DNA of 41,748 nt from Fulvimarina sp. (GTDB taxonomy: Bacteria; Pseudomonadota; Alphaproteobacteria; Rhizobiales; Rhizobiaceae), in assembly GCA_002700095.1 (NCBI GenBank), contig PACL01000091.1, positions 40,619-82,366 on the forward strand, in the 5' to 3' direction. The position numbers were made by a program, and so were the translations under genes. Shown here one piece after another: positions 15,723 to 23,868 of the stretch. The first letter of the stretch is position 1. The number at the start of each line of letters is the position of its first letter. A model generated the notes under the pieces. The model searched no databases. It was not told where the DNA came from and saw nothing but the letters and a program-made list of their open reading frames with translations.

Positions 15723-16531
15723 TGCGCCTCGCCCATCTGTCCGACCTGCATTTCGGCCGCCACGACGCGGCCGCCGCCGAAGCCCTCGTCGCCGACCTGA
15801 AATCCGTCGCGCCGGACCTCGTCGTCGTCAGCGGCGACTTCACCCAGAACGGCACGCGCGCCGAGTTCCGCCAGGCCGAAGCATTCCTGCAGGCGCTCGC
15901 CCTTCCGACCTTCTGCATCCCCGGCAATCACGACGTTCCGGCCAGGAACATCGCCCGCCGGCTCGTCGATCCCTACGGGCTCTATCGCCGGTTCATCAAC
16001 GACGACCTTGAGCCCTTCGTCGAGTTGGGCGGCGTCGCGATTGCCGGCATGAAGACGTCGCGGCGCATGCGCCTCGGGCTGAACTGGGCCCATGGCTCGC
16101 TCAGCCGAGGCCAGCTCGGCGGGCTGGCGGGGCGCTTTTCGAGGTGCGATCCCGCCGCCATTCGCGTCGTCGTCGCGCATCATCCGCTGATGCTGCCGGA
16201 AACCCCGTTCCAGATGAAGACCGTCAAGCGCGCCGAACTGGCGCTCCGGACCTTCGCCGATCTCGGCGTCAGGCTCGTCCTCTCCGGTCATTTCCATCTC
16301 GCCTACCAGCGCAAGTACGCCTTGCCGCGGGCGGTCCGCGAGGGCCAGCCGGCAACCTCCGGAAAGCAGCAGCCGGAGACGGCGCCGGTGCTCGTCGCCC
16401 AGGCCGCCAGCGCGATCTCGACGCGGCTGCGCGGCGAGCCGAACGCCTACAACGCGATCACCATCGAAAACGGGGCCATCGACGTGAAGGTTCGCGAATG
16501 GCGGAATGGCGCGTGGAGCGCCCAGGGCTGA
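15722..16531 (+). CDS. Calcineurin-like metallophosphoesterase
   Basis: A 269-residue cytoplasmic phosphoesterase with all five metal-binding blocks in order: HLSDLHFG at the N-terminus, VVSGDFTQNG, IPGNHDVP, VAHHPLM and LSGHFH. These ligate a two-metal centre that cleaves phosphodiesters or phosphomonoesters. It begins on the last base of the lipid-kinase stop codon, so the pair is one operon. Relatives include cyclic-nucleotide phosphodiesterases and lipid phosphatases; the partner kinase makes a lipid-related substrate plausible but unproven. The 241-bp gap that follows contains a TTGACA at 16655 without a good -10 element. Confidence 0.87.
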   Translation: MRLAHLSDLHFGRHDAAAAEALVADLKSVAPDLVVVSGDFTQNGTRAEFRQAEAFLQALALPTFCIPGNHDVPARNIARRLVDPYGLYRRFINDDLEPFVELGGVAIAGMKTSRRMRLGLNWAHGSLSRGQLGGLAGRFSRCDPAAIRVVVAHHPLMLPETPFQMKTVKRAELALRTFADLGVRLVLSGHFHLAYQRKYALPRAVREGQPATSGKQQPETAPVLVAQAASAISTRLRGEPNAYNAITIENGAIDVKVREWRNGAWSAQG

Positions 16532-16772
16532 CGGCTCTTCCGCCGATCTCGATGCAGGGGAACCGGCACGCGACGTCGTCCGGACGCCGGCCCGAGGTCC
16601 ATCGCGGCGTCGCCGCCGGCCCACGGCGAGCGACGGCGCCGAGCCGGGACGTCGTTGACAAAGCGTTAATTCTGTTCGGAAAAACGCGTGGATCCGGGTC
16701 GTGTGAGATTGATCCGGGTGCCACGGGCGGACAAAGGTCCGGCGACCCTCCTCATCTGACAGGACCCGTTTC

Positions 16773-17657
16773 ATGATGTCTTTCCCGACGCGTCGCGGAC
16801 TGCTTCTCGCCGCCGTGATGCTCGCCGCAGCGCCGTTGGCCGCATGGCCTTCGCGGGCCGAGGACGGCGCGATCACCGAGACGATCGCCGCTGTCGAGAA
16901 GCGCCTCGGCGCCCGGGTCGGAGCGGTGATCATCGACACCCAGTCCGGTCGGACCTGGTCGCACCGGGCACAGGAGCGGTTTCCCCTGAACAGCACGTTC
17001 AAGGCCTTCGCCTGCGCGGCGGTCCTCGCCGAGGTGGATGCCGGCAAGGCCGCGCTCGACAAGCACATCACCTTCACCGCCGACGACCTCGTCACCTACT
17101 CGCCCGTCACCGAGACGCGCGTCGAGGCCGGCATGACGCTGGGCGAAGTCTGCGACGCCGCCATGACGATGAGCGACAACACGGCCGGAAATCTGGTCAT
17201 CGAGAGTCTCGGCGGCCCGGACGGCGTGACCCGCTTCATGCGCCAGATCGGCGATGCCGAGACGCGCCTCGACAGGACCGAGCCGACGCTCAACGAGGCG
17301 ACGCCCGGCGATCCTCGCGACACGACGACCCCGGAAGCTGCAGCGACGAGCCTGCGCGAGCTGGTCCTCGGCGATGCGCTCTCGCCCCGCTCGCGCCGGC
17401 AGCTGGAAACCTGGCTCCTCGGCAACAAGGTCGGCGATCCGCTGCTGCGGGCCGGCCTGTCGAAGGACTGGACGATCGCCGACAGGACCGGAGCCGGCGG
17501 GCACGGCTCGCGCTCCATCGTCGCCATCGCCTGGCCGCCCGAGCGCAAGCCGGTCGTCGCCGCGATCTATCTGACCGGGACGGAGGCTTCCATGGAGGAG
17601 CGCAGCGCCGCGATCGCCGAGATCGGCACGGCCATCGCCCGGTCGCTTCCGCGCTGA
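16773..17657 (+). CDS. Class A beta-lactamase of the RTG (carbenicillinase-like) type
   Basis: A 294-residue periplasmic serine beta-lactamase. The signal peptide carries a twin-arginine-like PTRRGLLLAA followed by a hydrophobic core and cleavage near residue 29. Catalytic motifs are all present: STFK (Ser74, Lys77), SDN at 134-136, EPTLN with the general-base Glu170, and RTG at 238-240. The last motif is KTG in most class A enzymes; RTG with the following GAGGHGSR resembles the CARB/PSE carbenicillinases. Cysteines 81 and 127 lie where TEM-type enzymes form a disulfide. No AmpR-like regulator adjoins it, and nothing suggests recent transfer. Confidence 0.92.
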   Translation: MMSFPTRRGLLLAAVMLAAAPLAAWPSRAEDGAITETIAAVEKRLGARVGAVIIDTQSGRTWSHRAQERFPLNSTFKAFACAAVLAEVDAGKAALDKHITFTADDLVTYSPVTETRVEAGMTLGEVCDAAMTMSDNTAGNLVIESLGGPDGVTRFMRQIGDAETRLDRTEPTLNEATPGDPRDTTTPEAAATSLRELVLGDALSPRSRRQLETWLLGNKVGDPLLRAGLSKDWTIADRTGAGGHGSRSIVAIAWPPERKPVVAAIYLTGTEASMEERSAAIAEIGTAIARSLPR

Positions 17658-17812
17658 GGCAAGGCGGCCGTTCGCTCTCGCCTCATGCGTCGTCCTCCCC
17701 TTGGCGGATCAAGCCGCGGCAGCCGACGACAGGATCACGGGCGGCTGCAACTGCCAGGCGAATACGGCATCGAGCCGTTGCGCCGCGCCCCGACGAGTGC
17801 CAGACGAGCGCG

Positions 17813-18136
17813 ATGACCGCTTTCGTCTATATCGCAGCCGCGTTCGCCGAAATCGTCGGATGCTTCGGCTTCTGGGCCTGGCTGCGGCTCGGCAGGTCGG
17901 GGCTTTGGCTGGCGCCGGCCATCGCCTCGCTCTGCCTGTTCGCCTATCTGCTGACGCGGGTCGAGACCGAACAGGCCGGGCGCGCCTTCGCCGCCTATGG
18001 CGGCGTCTACATCGTCGCCTCGCTCGCCTGGCTGTGGCTCGTCGAAGGGGCCCGTCCCGATCGCTGGGACGTTGCCGGTGGCGCGATCTGCCTCGTCGGC
18101 GCCGCCGTCATCCTGTGGGGCCCGCGAACCGGCTGA
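17813..18136 (+). CDS. YnfA/UPF0060 family small membrane protein
   Basis: A 107-residue protein with four hydrophobic segments, matching the YnfA (UPF0060) family related to small multidrug transporters. Typical stretches are FVYIAAAFAEIVGCFGFWAW in the first helix and FAAYGGVYIVASLAWLWLVEG in the third, with the conserved WDVAGGAICLVGAAVILWGP end. It is probably an inner-membrane efflux or accessory component; its substrate is unknown. The ATG at 17813 begins the first helix directly. It converges with cobD, leaving only 25 bp between the two stop codons. Confidence 0.9.
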   Translation: MTAFVYIAAAFAEIVGCFGFWAWLRLGRSGLWLAPAIASLCLFAYLLTRVETEQAGRAFAAYGGVYIVASLAWLWLVEGARPDRWDVAGGAICLVGAAVILWGPRTG

Positions 18137-18161
18137 GCCGCAATGGCCAAGCGGTGCAGCG

Positions 18162-19175
18162 CTAGGACGGCAGGACCACAACGATCGCCACGACGACCAC
18201 CGCCAGCATGATCCCCATCGCCCGGTCGAACAGGCGGATCGCATTGGCGAGATCGTCGAGGCTCGCCGACCGCCGGCCATCCGCGTTCAGCATCGGCGCG
18301 TCGACGATGAGGTCGCGGTAGCGGCGCGGCCCGCCGAGGGCGAGGCCGAGCGCCGCGGCCATCGCCGTTTCCGGCCAGCCGGCATTGGGCGAGCGGTGCA
18401 GCCTGGCGTCGCGCCGGGTCGTCGCCATGATCGCCCGGACGGACGGCGCCGGCACACCGGGGCGGCTTCCGCCGCCCGGCAGCAGGACGCCCAGCCGGGC
18501 TGCCAGCGCGAACAGTGCCGCCGTCGCCCGCGCAGGCAAGAAATTCATCCAGTCGTCGAGCTTGGCCGAGGCGAAGCCGAAGTCGCGATAGCGCGCGTCC
18601 ATGTGACCGATCATCGAATCGGCGGTGTTGACGACCTTGTAGGCGAGAAGCCCCGGGAGGCCGAAGACAAGATACCAGAAGGCCGGGGCGACGACCCCGT
18701 CCGATGCGTTCTCGGCGAGGCTCTCGATTGCCGCGCGGATCACCCCCGGCTGGTCCAGCTGCTCGGGATCACGTCCGACGATCATCGCGACCACGCGGCG
18801 CCCTTCCGCCAGTCCACCGTCCCGCAGCGCCGTTCCGACGGCCCGCACGTGATCGGTGAGGCTCTTGTGGGCGAGGAAGACCGCGACGATCGCCGCTTCG
18901 CCGATCATGCCGAGAAGCCCGAGGGCATCGGCCAGCGCCGAGACGAAGCCGCCGAGGATCAATGCGCCGAGAAGCAGGAGGCCGAGGGCGAAGAAGCCCG
19001 AGCGGCGCCGGGTCTCGCCGGTGAAGACCTCGCGGTTGAGCCGGCTGTCGAGACTATCGATCGCCTGACCGATCAGCGTCACCGGATGCGGCAGGCGGCG
19101 CCACAGCCAGGGCGGATCGCCGATCAGCCGGTCGAGCACCAATCCGGCGAGGAGGATGGCGAGGCGCGCGATCAC
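18162..19175 (-). CDS. cobD: Adenosylcobinamide-phosphate synthase CobD/CbiB
   Basis: A 337-residue inner-membrane protein that attaches aminopropanol phosphate (from CobC) to the f side chain of adenosylcobyrate. Family motifs include DRLIGDPPWLWRRLPHPVTLIG at the N-terminus (in two parts), AIESLAENASDGVVAPAFWY, YKVVNTADSMIGHMDARY, and SPNAGWPETAMAAALG. The start is a GTG at 19175 overlapping the cobC stop codon (GTGA), with GGGAGG upstream. Translational coupling to cobC, which supplies its substrate, follows from this overlap. It ends the minus-strand cobB-cobC-cobD operon. Confidence 0.94.
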   Translation of the reverse strand: MIARLAILLAGLVLDRLIGDPPWLWRRLPHPVTLIGQAIDSLDSRLNREVFTGETRRRSGFFALGLLLLGALILGGFVSALADALGLLGMIGEAAIVAVFLAHKSLTDHVRAVGTALRDGGLAEGRRVVAMIVGRDPEQLDQPGVIRAAIESLAENASDGVVAPAFWYLVFGLPGLLAYKVVNTADSMIGHMDARYRDFGFASAKLDDWMNFLPARATAALFALAARLGVLLPGGGSRPGVPAPSVRAIMATTRRDARLHRSPNAGWPETAMAAALGLALGGPRRYRDLIVDAPMLNADGRRSASLDDLANAIRLFDRAMGIMLAVVVVAIVVVLPS

Positions 19176-20188
19176 CGGCCGTCCTCCCTTGCGAGATCGG
19201 CCAGCGCGCCGCCAAGCCTCGCCGCCTCCGCCTCGTCCTTCGGATTGCCGAAGCGCAGCCAGTCGGCCCGGTAGGAGAACGGCCGGGTCAGGATGTGGCG
19301 GCGGCAGAGCGCTTCGAAGAGGGCGTGGGCATCCGGCGTCTCGATCGTCGCAAACAACGGTGTAGCGCCGACGCGAGCGAGACCGGCGGCGGCAAGGACG
19401 CGGTCGCGGCGTTTGGCCTGCAGAGCGATGGTTTCCATGACCCCCGCCCGTAACGCCGGATCCGCCAGGACGGCCGCCCCGATGGCGAGTGCGGGCCCGC
19501 TGACCGCCCAGGGCCCGAGCCGCGCGGAAAGCGTCTCGGCGAGCGCCGGGGTCGTCAGCGCAAAGCCGAGGCGGATGCCGGCGAGACCATAGAACTTGCC
19601 GAAGGACCGGTGGATCAGCAGCCCCTCCAGGCCAGCGTGGCCAGCGCCCGACATCTCCGGCAGGGCGTCGGCGAAGGCCTCGTCGACGATCAGGAGGCCG
19701 GAGCGTCTTGCCATTTCCGCCTGCAGATCGAGCAGCGCCGCAGGCTCGGTGCGCCGCCCGTCCGGATTGTTCGGGTTGACGACGACGACGACGCGCGCGC
19801 CGTCCGGCACTTCGTCGAGGCCGCCGATCGAGACGACACGGTGCCCCGCCGCTTCGAAGCCGGCGCGATGCTCGCCATAGGTCGGCTCGAGAATGGCGAC
19901 GTCGCCAACCGGCAGGACGAAGGGCAGGAGCGAGATCAGCGCCTGGCTCCCCGGCGCGGCGACGATGCCGGCCTGCTGCGGCACGCCATAAGATTTTCGC
20001 GCCGCCGCGATGCAGCGCGCCTGAAGTTCCGAATCGGGGAGCCGCGCCCAGGCCGACGGCTCGATCTGCGGTAACGGGACGGCGGCCGGATTGATGCCGG
20101 TGGAGAGGTCGAGCCAACCGGTCCGGCTGCCGCCGAACCGCTCGATCGCCGCGTCGAGGCCGCCGCCATGGATGGTCGCCATCCTCAT
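19172..20188 (-). CDS. cobC: L-threonine-O-3-phosphate decarboxylase CobC
   Basis: A 338-residue PLP enzyme of the aspartate aminotransferase fold. It makes (R)-1-amino-2-propanol phosphate for the cobalamin nucleotide loop. The N-terminus HGGGLDAAIERFGG and LDLSTGINPAAVPLP are typical of CobC, VVVVNPNNPDGRR is the cofactor-ring contact region, DEAFADALPE the PLP-nitrogen aspartate region, and the Schiff-base lysine lies in SFGKFYGLAGIRLGF. The gene overlaps cobB by four bases (ATGA) upstream and cobD by four bases downstream, a tight operon. A second in-frame ATG two codons later is equally usable. Confidence 0.93.
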   Translation of the reverse strand: MRMATIHGGGLDAAIERFGGSRTGWLDLSTGINPAAVPLPQIEPSAWARLPDSELQARCIAAARKSYGVPQQAGIVAAPGSQALISLLPFVLPVGDVAILEPTYGEHRAGFEAAGHRVVSIGGLDEVPDGARVVVVVNPNNPDGRRTEPAALLDLQAEMARRSGLLIVDEAFADALPEMSGAGHAGLEGLLIHRSFGKFYGLAGIRLGFALTTPALAETLSARLGPWAVSGPALAIGAAVLADPALRAGVMETIALQAKRRDRVLAAAGLARVGATPLFATIETPDAHALFEALCRRHILTRPFSYRADWLRFGNPKDEAEAARLGGALADLAREDGR

Positions 20189-21492
20189 CGCCGGTCGATC
20201 ACATGGCAGAACGATCCCATCACCCGGCCGACCCGGAGGCCCGCCTCGCCGAGATCCGCGCCCAGCGCGTCGCTGGCGGCGAACAACCGCGCCGCGCCTG
20301 CCCCCTCGGCGAGGGTCGTCGCATAGTGGAATTCATGGCCCATCAGGTCCCCCTCGAACGGCGCGCCGGCAAGCGGAACCAGCCGCCGGTAGCCGAGATG
20401 CCGCCGCCGCTCGGCAAAGCTGGTCTCAAGCGGCAACAGGCCGAGCATCGCGTGCCGGGCGCCCGCGGCGTCGACCAGCCCCTCGCCGAGCGCCATGTAG
20501 CCGCCGCACTCGCCATAGACCAGCGCACCGCGCCCCGCCGCCGCCCGCATGCCGGCGCGAAAAGTCCCGGCAGCTGCGAGACGGCCGGCATGAAGCTCGG
20601 GATAGCCCCCCGGCAGGAACACCGCATCCGCTCCGGCGGCCGGCGCCTCGTCGGCGAGCGGCGAGAAGACCGACAGTTCCGCCCCCGCCGCCTGCCAGCC
20701 CGCCAGCATGTGCGGATAGGCGAAGGCGAAGGCCGCGTCCCGCGCCACCGCGATCCTCTGGCCGAGCGGGGCGAAGGGCTGCACCTCGGGCAGGGCATCC
20801 GAACCAGCGGCGATGCTGTCGCTCCTCGCCAGTTCGGCCAGGGCTTCGAGATCGGCATGGGAGCTCATCCATTCCCCGGCCCGCGCGAGAAACGCGGCGA
20901 TGTCGCCATGCTCGCCGGCCTGGACGAGGCCGAGATGGCGCTCGGGCAGCACGAGGTCGCCACGCCGCGGCAGCGCCGCCAGAACCGGGATCTCCAGCGG
21001 GCGCAGCGCATCCTCCAGCATCGCGCGATGGCGCAGCGAGCCGACGCGGTTGAGGATCAGGCCGAAGATCGCGGTCCCGGCCCGAAAATTCCGGAAACCC
21101 GATACCAAAGCCGCGACGGAGTGGGACTGGCGGGCGCAATCGACGACGAGGACGATCCGCGCGCCGGTCATGGCGGCAAGGTCCGCCGCCGAGCCGGTTC
21201 CGTCCGCCGCCCCGTCGAAGAGGCCCATCATCGCCTCGGTGACGAAGAGTTCGGCACCCCCCGCCTGCTGCGCCGCGAGCGTCCGGATCAGCGCCGGACG
21301 CATGGCGAAGGGATCGAGATTGACGCAGGCCCGCCCGCTCGCCGCCGCGTGGAAGGCCGGATCGATATAGTCCGGTCCCGCCTTGGCCGAGGCGACCCTG
21401 TGCCCGGCCGCCCGCAGCGCGGCGATCAGCGCCAGCGTCACCGTCGTCTTGCCGGCGCCGGACGACGGCGCGGCGATCATCAGCCCGGCCAA
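20185..21492 (-). CDS. cobB: Cobyrinic acid a,c-diamide synthase
   Basis: A 435-residue glutamine-dependent amidotransferase that amidates the a and c carboxyls of the corrin (hydrogenobyrinic acid in the aerobic route). The N-terminal half has a dethiobiotin-synthetase-like P-loop, APSSGAGKTTVTLALI, and KAGPDYIDPAFHAAASG. The C-terminal half is a class I glutaminase domain with the nucleophile cysteine in YGECGGYMALGEGL and a histidine in MGHEFHYATT. Size and domain order are normal. It is the first gene of the cobB-cobC-cobD operon and is divergent from cbiD across 114 bp, so the two halves of the corrin genes share a promoter region. Confidence 0.94.
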   Translation of the reverse strand: MAGLMIAAPSSGAGKTTVTLALIAALRAAGHRVASAKAGPDYIDPAFHAAASGRACVNLDPFAMRPALIRTLAAQQAGGAELFVTEAMMGLFDGAADGTGSAADLAAMTGARIVLVVDCARQSHSVAALVSGFRNFRAGTAIFGLILNRVGSLRHRAMLEDALRPLEIPVLAALPRRGDLVLPERHLGLVQAGEHGDIAAFLARAGEWMSSHADLEALAELARSDSIAAGSDALPEVQPFAPLGQRIAVARDAAFAFAYPHMLAGWQAAGAELSVFSPLADEAPAAGADAVFLPGGYPELHAGRLAAAGTFRAGMRAAAGRGALVYGECGGYMALGEGLVDAAGARHAMLGLLPLETSFAERRRHLGYRRLVPLAGAPFEGDLMGHEFHYATTLAEGAGAARLFAASDALGADLGEAGLRVGRVMGSFCHVIDRR

Positions 21493-21606
21493 GGCGTCTC
21501 CCCCTGCTCATCCGCCCGGACGCACCGGGCATTCCTCGAAGACGCGCCGCAGCGATTGCACTTCGGCGCCGATGGCAGCTTTAGGGAACTCGGCTATAAG
21601 CGCGCA

Positions 21607-22731
21607 ATGGGCTTCGAGGCGAACGAGACACGCAAACCGGAAGGCCGGCCGCTGCGGCGCGGCTGGACGACGGGCGCCTGCGCCACCGCCGCGACCAGGG
21701 CAGCGCTGGCGGCGCTCTTGTCCGGCGACTTTCCCGACCCGGTGGACATCCGCCTCCCGAAGGGCGAGACGCCGGCCTTCGCCCTCAACCGGCAGGAGCT
21801 TCGTCCGGCCAGTTCGCCCCCACAAGCCATGGCGGCGATCGTCAAGGATGCCGGCGACGATCCGGACGTCACCCATCTCGCCGAAATCGTCGCGACCGTC
21901 TCTTTCGGGCAGCCTGGCTCCGGCATCGTCTTCCGGGCCGGGCCGGGCGTCGGCATGGTGACGAAAGCCGGACTGCCGATCCCGCCCGGCGAGCCGGCGA
22001 TCAATCCGGTGCCGCGTCAGATGATGCGGGAGGTGGTCGAGACGCTGTGCGCCTCCCATGGCCGCCCCGCCGACGTGGTGGTCGAGATCTCGGTGACGGG
22101 CGGCGAGGAGCTCGCCCGCAAGACCTGGAACCCCCGCCTCGGCATCGTCGGCGGGCTGTCGATCCTCGGCACCACCGGCATCGTCCATCCGTTTTCCTGC
22201 TCGGCCTGGATCCATTCGATCCACCGGGGCATCGACGTCGCACGGGCAGCAGGCCTCTCCCATGTGATCGGCTCGACCGGCTCGGCCAGCGAGGACCTCG
22301 CTCGGCGGCTCTATCCGGAGCTTGCCGAGATCGCCTATCTCGACATGGGTGACTTCGCCGGTGGGCTGATCAAGTATCTGAAGGCCCATCCGGTCGAGAA
22401 GCTGACGATAGCGGGCGGATTTGCCAAGCTCACCAAGCTCGCGCAAGGGGCGATGGACCTCCATTCCGGCCGCAGCCAGGTGGATCTCGCCTTCCTGCTG
22501 GAGGCCGTCAGGACGCTCGACCCGGCTGTGGGCGAGCGTCTCGCGCCGGAAGTCCTTGCCGCCAACACGGCCAAGGAAGTCCTCGACCTGACGCAGGAGG
22601 CCGGGCTCGAGCTTGCCGGCGAGATCGCCCGGCGAGCGAGGGCCGTCAGCCTCGAACGGCTCGGCGGCAAGGTCGCCGCCGTCGAAATCGTCGTCGCCGA
22701 TCGCAAGGGAGGGCTGCTTGCGAGAGTCTGA
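21607..22731 (+). CDS. cbiD: Cobalt-precorrin-5B C1-methyltransferase CbiD
   Basis: A 374-residue corrin C1-methyltransferase. The N-terminus RRGWTTGACATAATRAAL is the CbiD signature, followed by GPGVGMVTKAGLPIPPGEPA, INPVPRQMMREV, and the LSILGTTGIVHPFSCSAWI block. CbiD performs the C1-methylation and deacylation step in the anaerobic pathway, replacing CobF; here it is combined with CobK and CobM, a mixture also known from other Hyphomicrobiales. The ATG at 21607 begins the conserved region a few residues in; the frame is open for over 1 kb upstream but that is antisense to cobB. It overlaps cobK by 14 bp. Confidence 0.92.
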   Translation: MGFEANETRKPEGRPLRRGWTTGACATAATRAALAALLSGDFPDPVDIRLPKGETPAFALNRQELRPASSPPQAMAAIVKDAGDDPDVTHLAEIVATVSFGQPGSGIVFRAGPGVGMVTKAGLPIPPGEPAINPVPRQMMREVVETLCASHGRPADVVVEISVTGGEELARKTWNPRLGIVGGLSILGTTGIVHPFSCSAWIHSIHRGIDVARAAGLSHVIGSTGSASEDLARRLYPELAEIAYLDMGDFAGGLIKYLKAHPVEKLTIAGGFAKLTKLAQGAMDLHSGRSQVDLAFLLEAVRTLDPAVGERLAPEVLAANTAKEVLDLTQEAGLELAGEIARRARAVSLERLGGKVAAVEIVVADRKGGLLARV

Positions 22732-23545
22732 GGCCGCCGCACCGCCTGGCTCCGACGCCGACGCCGAAGCCGCCGAAGGCGCTCCGCACGACCGGCCGGC
22801 AGCCGATGCGGCCGCCGCGACCATTCTCGTCCTCGGCGGCACGGCGGAAGCAAATGCGCTGGTGGCGGCCCTGCGGCAGCGCTGGCCGGAGCGCCGGATC
22901 ATCCTCTCCCTCGCCGGGCGAACGCGCACGCCGGAGCTGCCGGACGACGCCGAGATCCGCATCGGCGGCTTCGGCGGCGCGGAGGGGCTTGCCGCGTTCC
23001 TTGCGGCCGAATGCGTGTCGCTCGTCCTCGACGCGACGCATCCCTTCGCCACCGGCATGGCCCGCAATGCCGCGAGGGCCGCCGATCTCGCGGGCATCCG
23101 CCGGCTGAAGCTGCTGCGGCCCGCATGGACGCCGGTCGCGGGGGATCGCTGGACGACCGTCACCTGCCTTGCCGAGGCCTGCCGCGCGCTGCGCGCCGGC
23201 GCGCGGCCGTTCCTGGCGCTCGGCCGCCAGCATCTGTCGCCCTTCACGAGGCGTAGCGACATCCGCCCCCTCGCCCGGATGATCGAGCCGCCCGAGCCGG
23301 TGCTTCCCTCGGGCTGGACGCTGGTCCTGTCGCGCCCCTCGACCAATTCGCGCGCCGAGGCCGAACTGATGCGCGAGCACGGCATCACCCATCTCGTCAC
23401 CCGCAACGCCGGCGGCGCGGCTTCCTACGCCAAGGTCGAGGCGGCGCGGGAATTGGGGCTGCCGGTGATCATGATCGCGAGGCCACCGGCGCCCGAGGGG
23501 GCGGTGTTCGAGACGGTGGAGGATGTGGTGGGGGCGATCGGCTGA
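22718..23545 (+). CDS. cobK: Precorrin-6A reductase CobK
   Basis: A 275-residue NADPH-dependent reductase of the corrin ring. An N-terminal tail of about 28 Ala/Asp/Pro-rich residues precedes the Rossmann motif ILVLGGTAEANALVAAL. Conserved stretches include LVLDATHPFATGMARNAARA, the FLALGRQHLSPF segment, and NAGGAASYAKVEAARELGLP near the end, all typical of CobK/CbiJ. The TTG start at 22718 follows GGGAGGG and lies inside the last codons of cbiD, so the two genes are coupled. The acidic, alanine-rich N-terminal tail looks like an added linker rather than part of the fold. Confidence 0.9.
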   Translation: MRESEAAAPPGSDADAEAAEGAPHDRPAADAAAATILVLGGTAEANALVAALRQRWPERRIILSLAGRTRTPELPDDAEIRIGGFGGAEGLAAFLAAECVSLVLDATHPFATGMARNAARAADLAGIRRLKLLRPAWTPVAGDRWTTVTCLAEACRALRAGARPFLALGRQHLSPFTRRSDIRPLARMIEPPEPVLPSGWTLVLSRPSTNSRAEAELMREHGITHLVTRNAGGAASYAKVEAARELGLPVIMIARPPAPEGAVFETVEDVVGAIG

Positions 23546-23622
23546 GCTGCCGGGCTTGCGGGGAGCTGGCGGAGCAGCTCCGGTCGTTGGCCGCCCTTGC
23601 CGGCGGTCACGGTGCCGAGTGA

Positions 23623-23663
23623 CCCCCCTCTGCCTGCCGGCATCTCCCCCTCAAGGGGGAGAT
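23623..23663 (+). repeat. REP/RIME-like palindromic repeat, copy 1
   Basis: About 41 bp running from six C residues through CTCTGCCTGCCGG to the inner palindrome ATCTCCCCCT-CA-AGGGGGAGAT (10-bp stem). Copy 2, 87 bp to the right, is the reverse complement with only three single-base indels. The shape, GC content and intergenic location resemble the RIME-type repeats of rhizobial genomes; family membership is inferred. Confidence 0.7.
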
Positions 23664-23750
23664 CGATCTTGCGGCTACGGTCTGCCCGCCTTCGAGCGGT
23701 GTCGGATTGCATGAGCGTCGAAGAGGCGCGGCGGAATGGTCGAGCTGCCA

Positions 23751-23794
23751 ATCTCCCCCCTTGAGGGGGAGATGCCCGGCAGGGCAGAGGGGGG
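23751..23794 (-). repeat. REP/RIME-like palindromic repeat, copy 2 (inverted)
   Basis: Inverted partner of the repeat at 23623-23663, ending in six G residues. The two copies can pair over about 40 bp to form one large hairpin with an 87-nt loop, or each can form its own 9-10 bp stem. Confidence 0.7.
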
Positions 23795-23868
23795 TTCCCT
23801 TGGCGCTACCTCCAAAGCCCGACGGCCAGTCTCCCGCCCAACGTGGCTGGAAGCCGAGCTTCGACCCT

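Larger units (their letters stand above)
23546..23868. other. Convergent intergenic region with inverted palindromic repeats
   Basis: These 323 bp between cobK (plus) and cobM (minus) hold no gene. Most of the space is taken by two inverted copies of a palindromic repeat and the sequence between them. There is no classical terminator apart from the repeats themselves, which can fold into strong stems and may end both transcripts. Confidence 0.6.

Noticed and set aside
16655..16683. Sigma-70 promoter for the beta-lactamase gene
   Set aside because: TTGACA is present, but no acceptable -10 sequence follows at 16-18 bp (GGAAAA at 17 bp), so I did not list it as a promoter.
20203..21606. Upstream extension of cbiD over 1.4 kb
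   Set aside because: The frame is open only because it is antisense to cobB; the CbiD family begins at the RRGWTTGACAT region shortly after the ATG at 21607.
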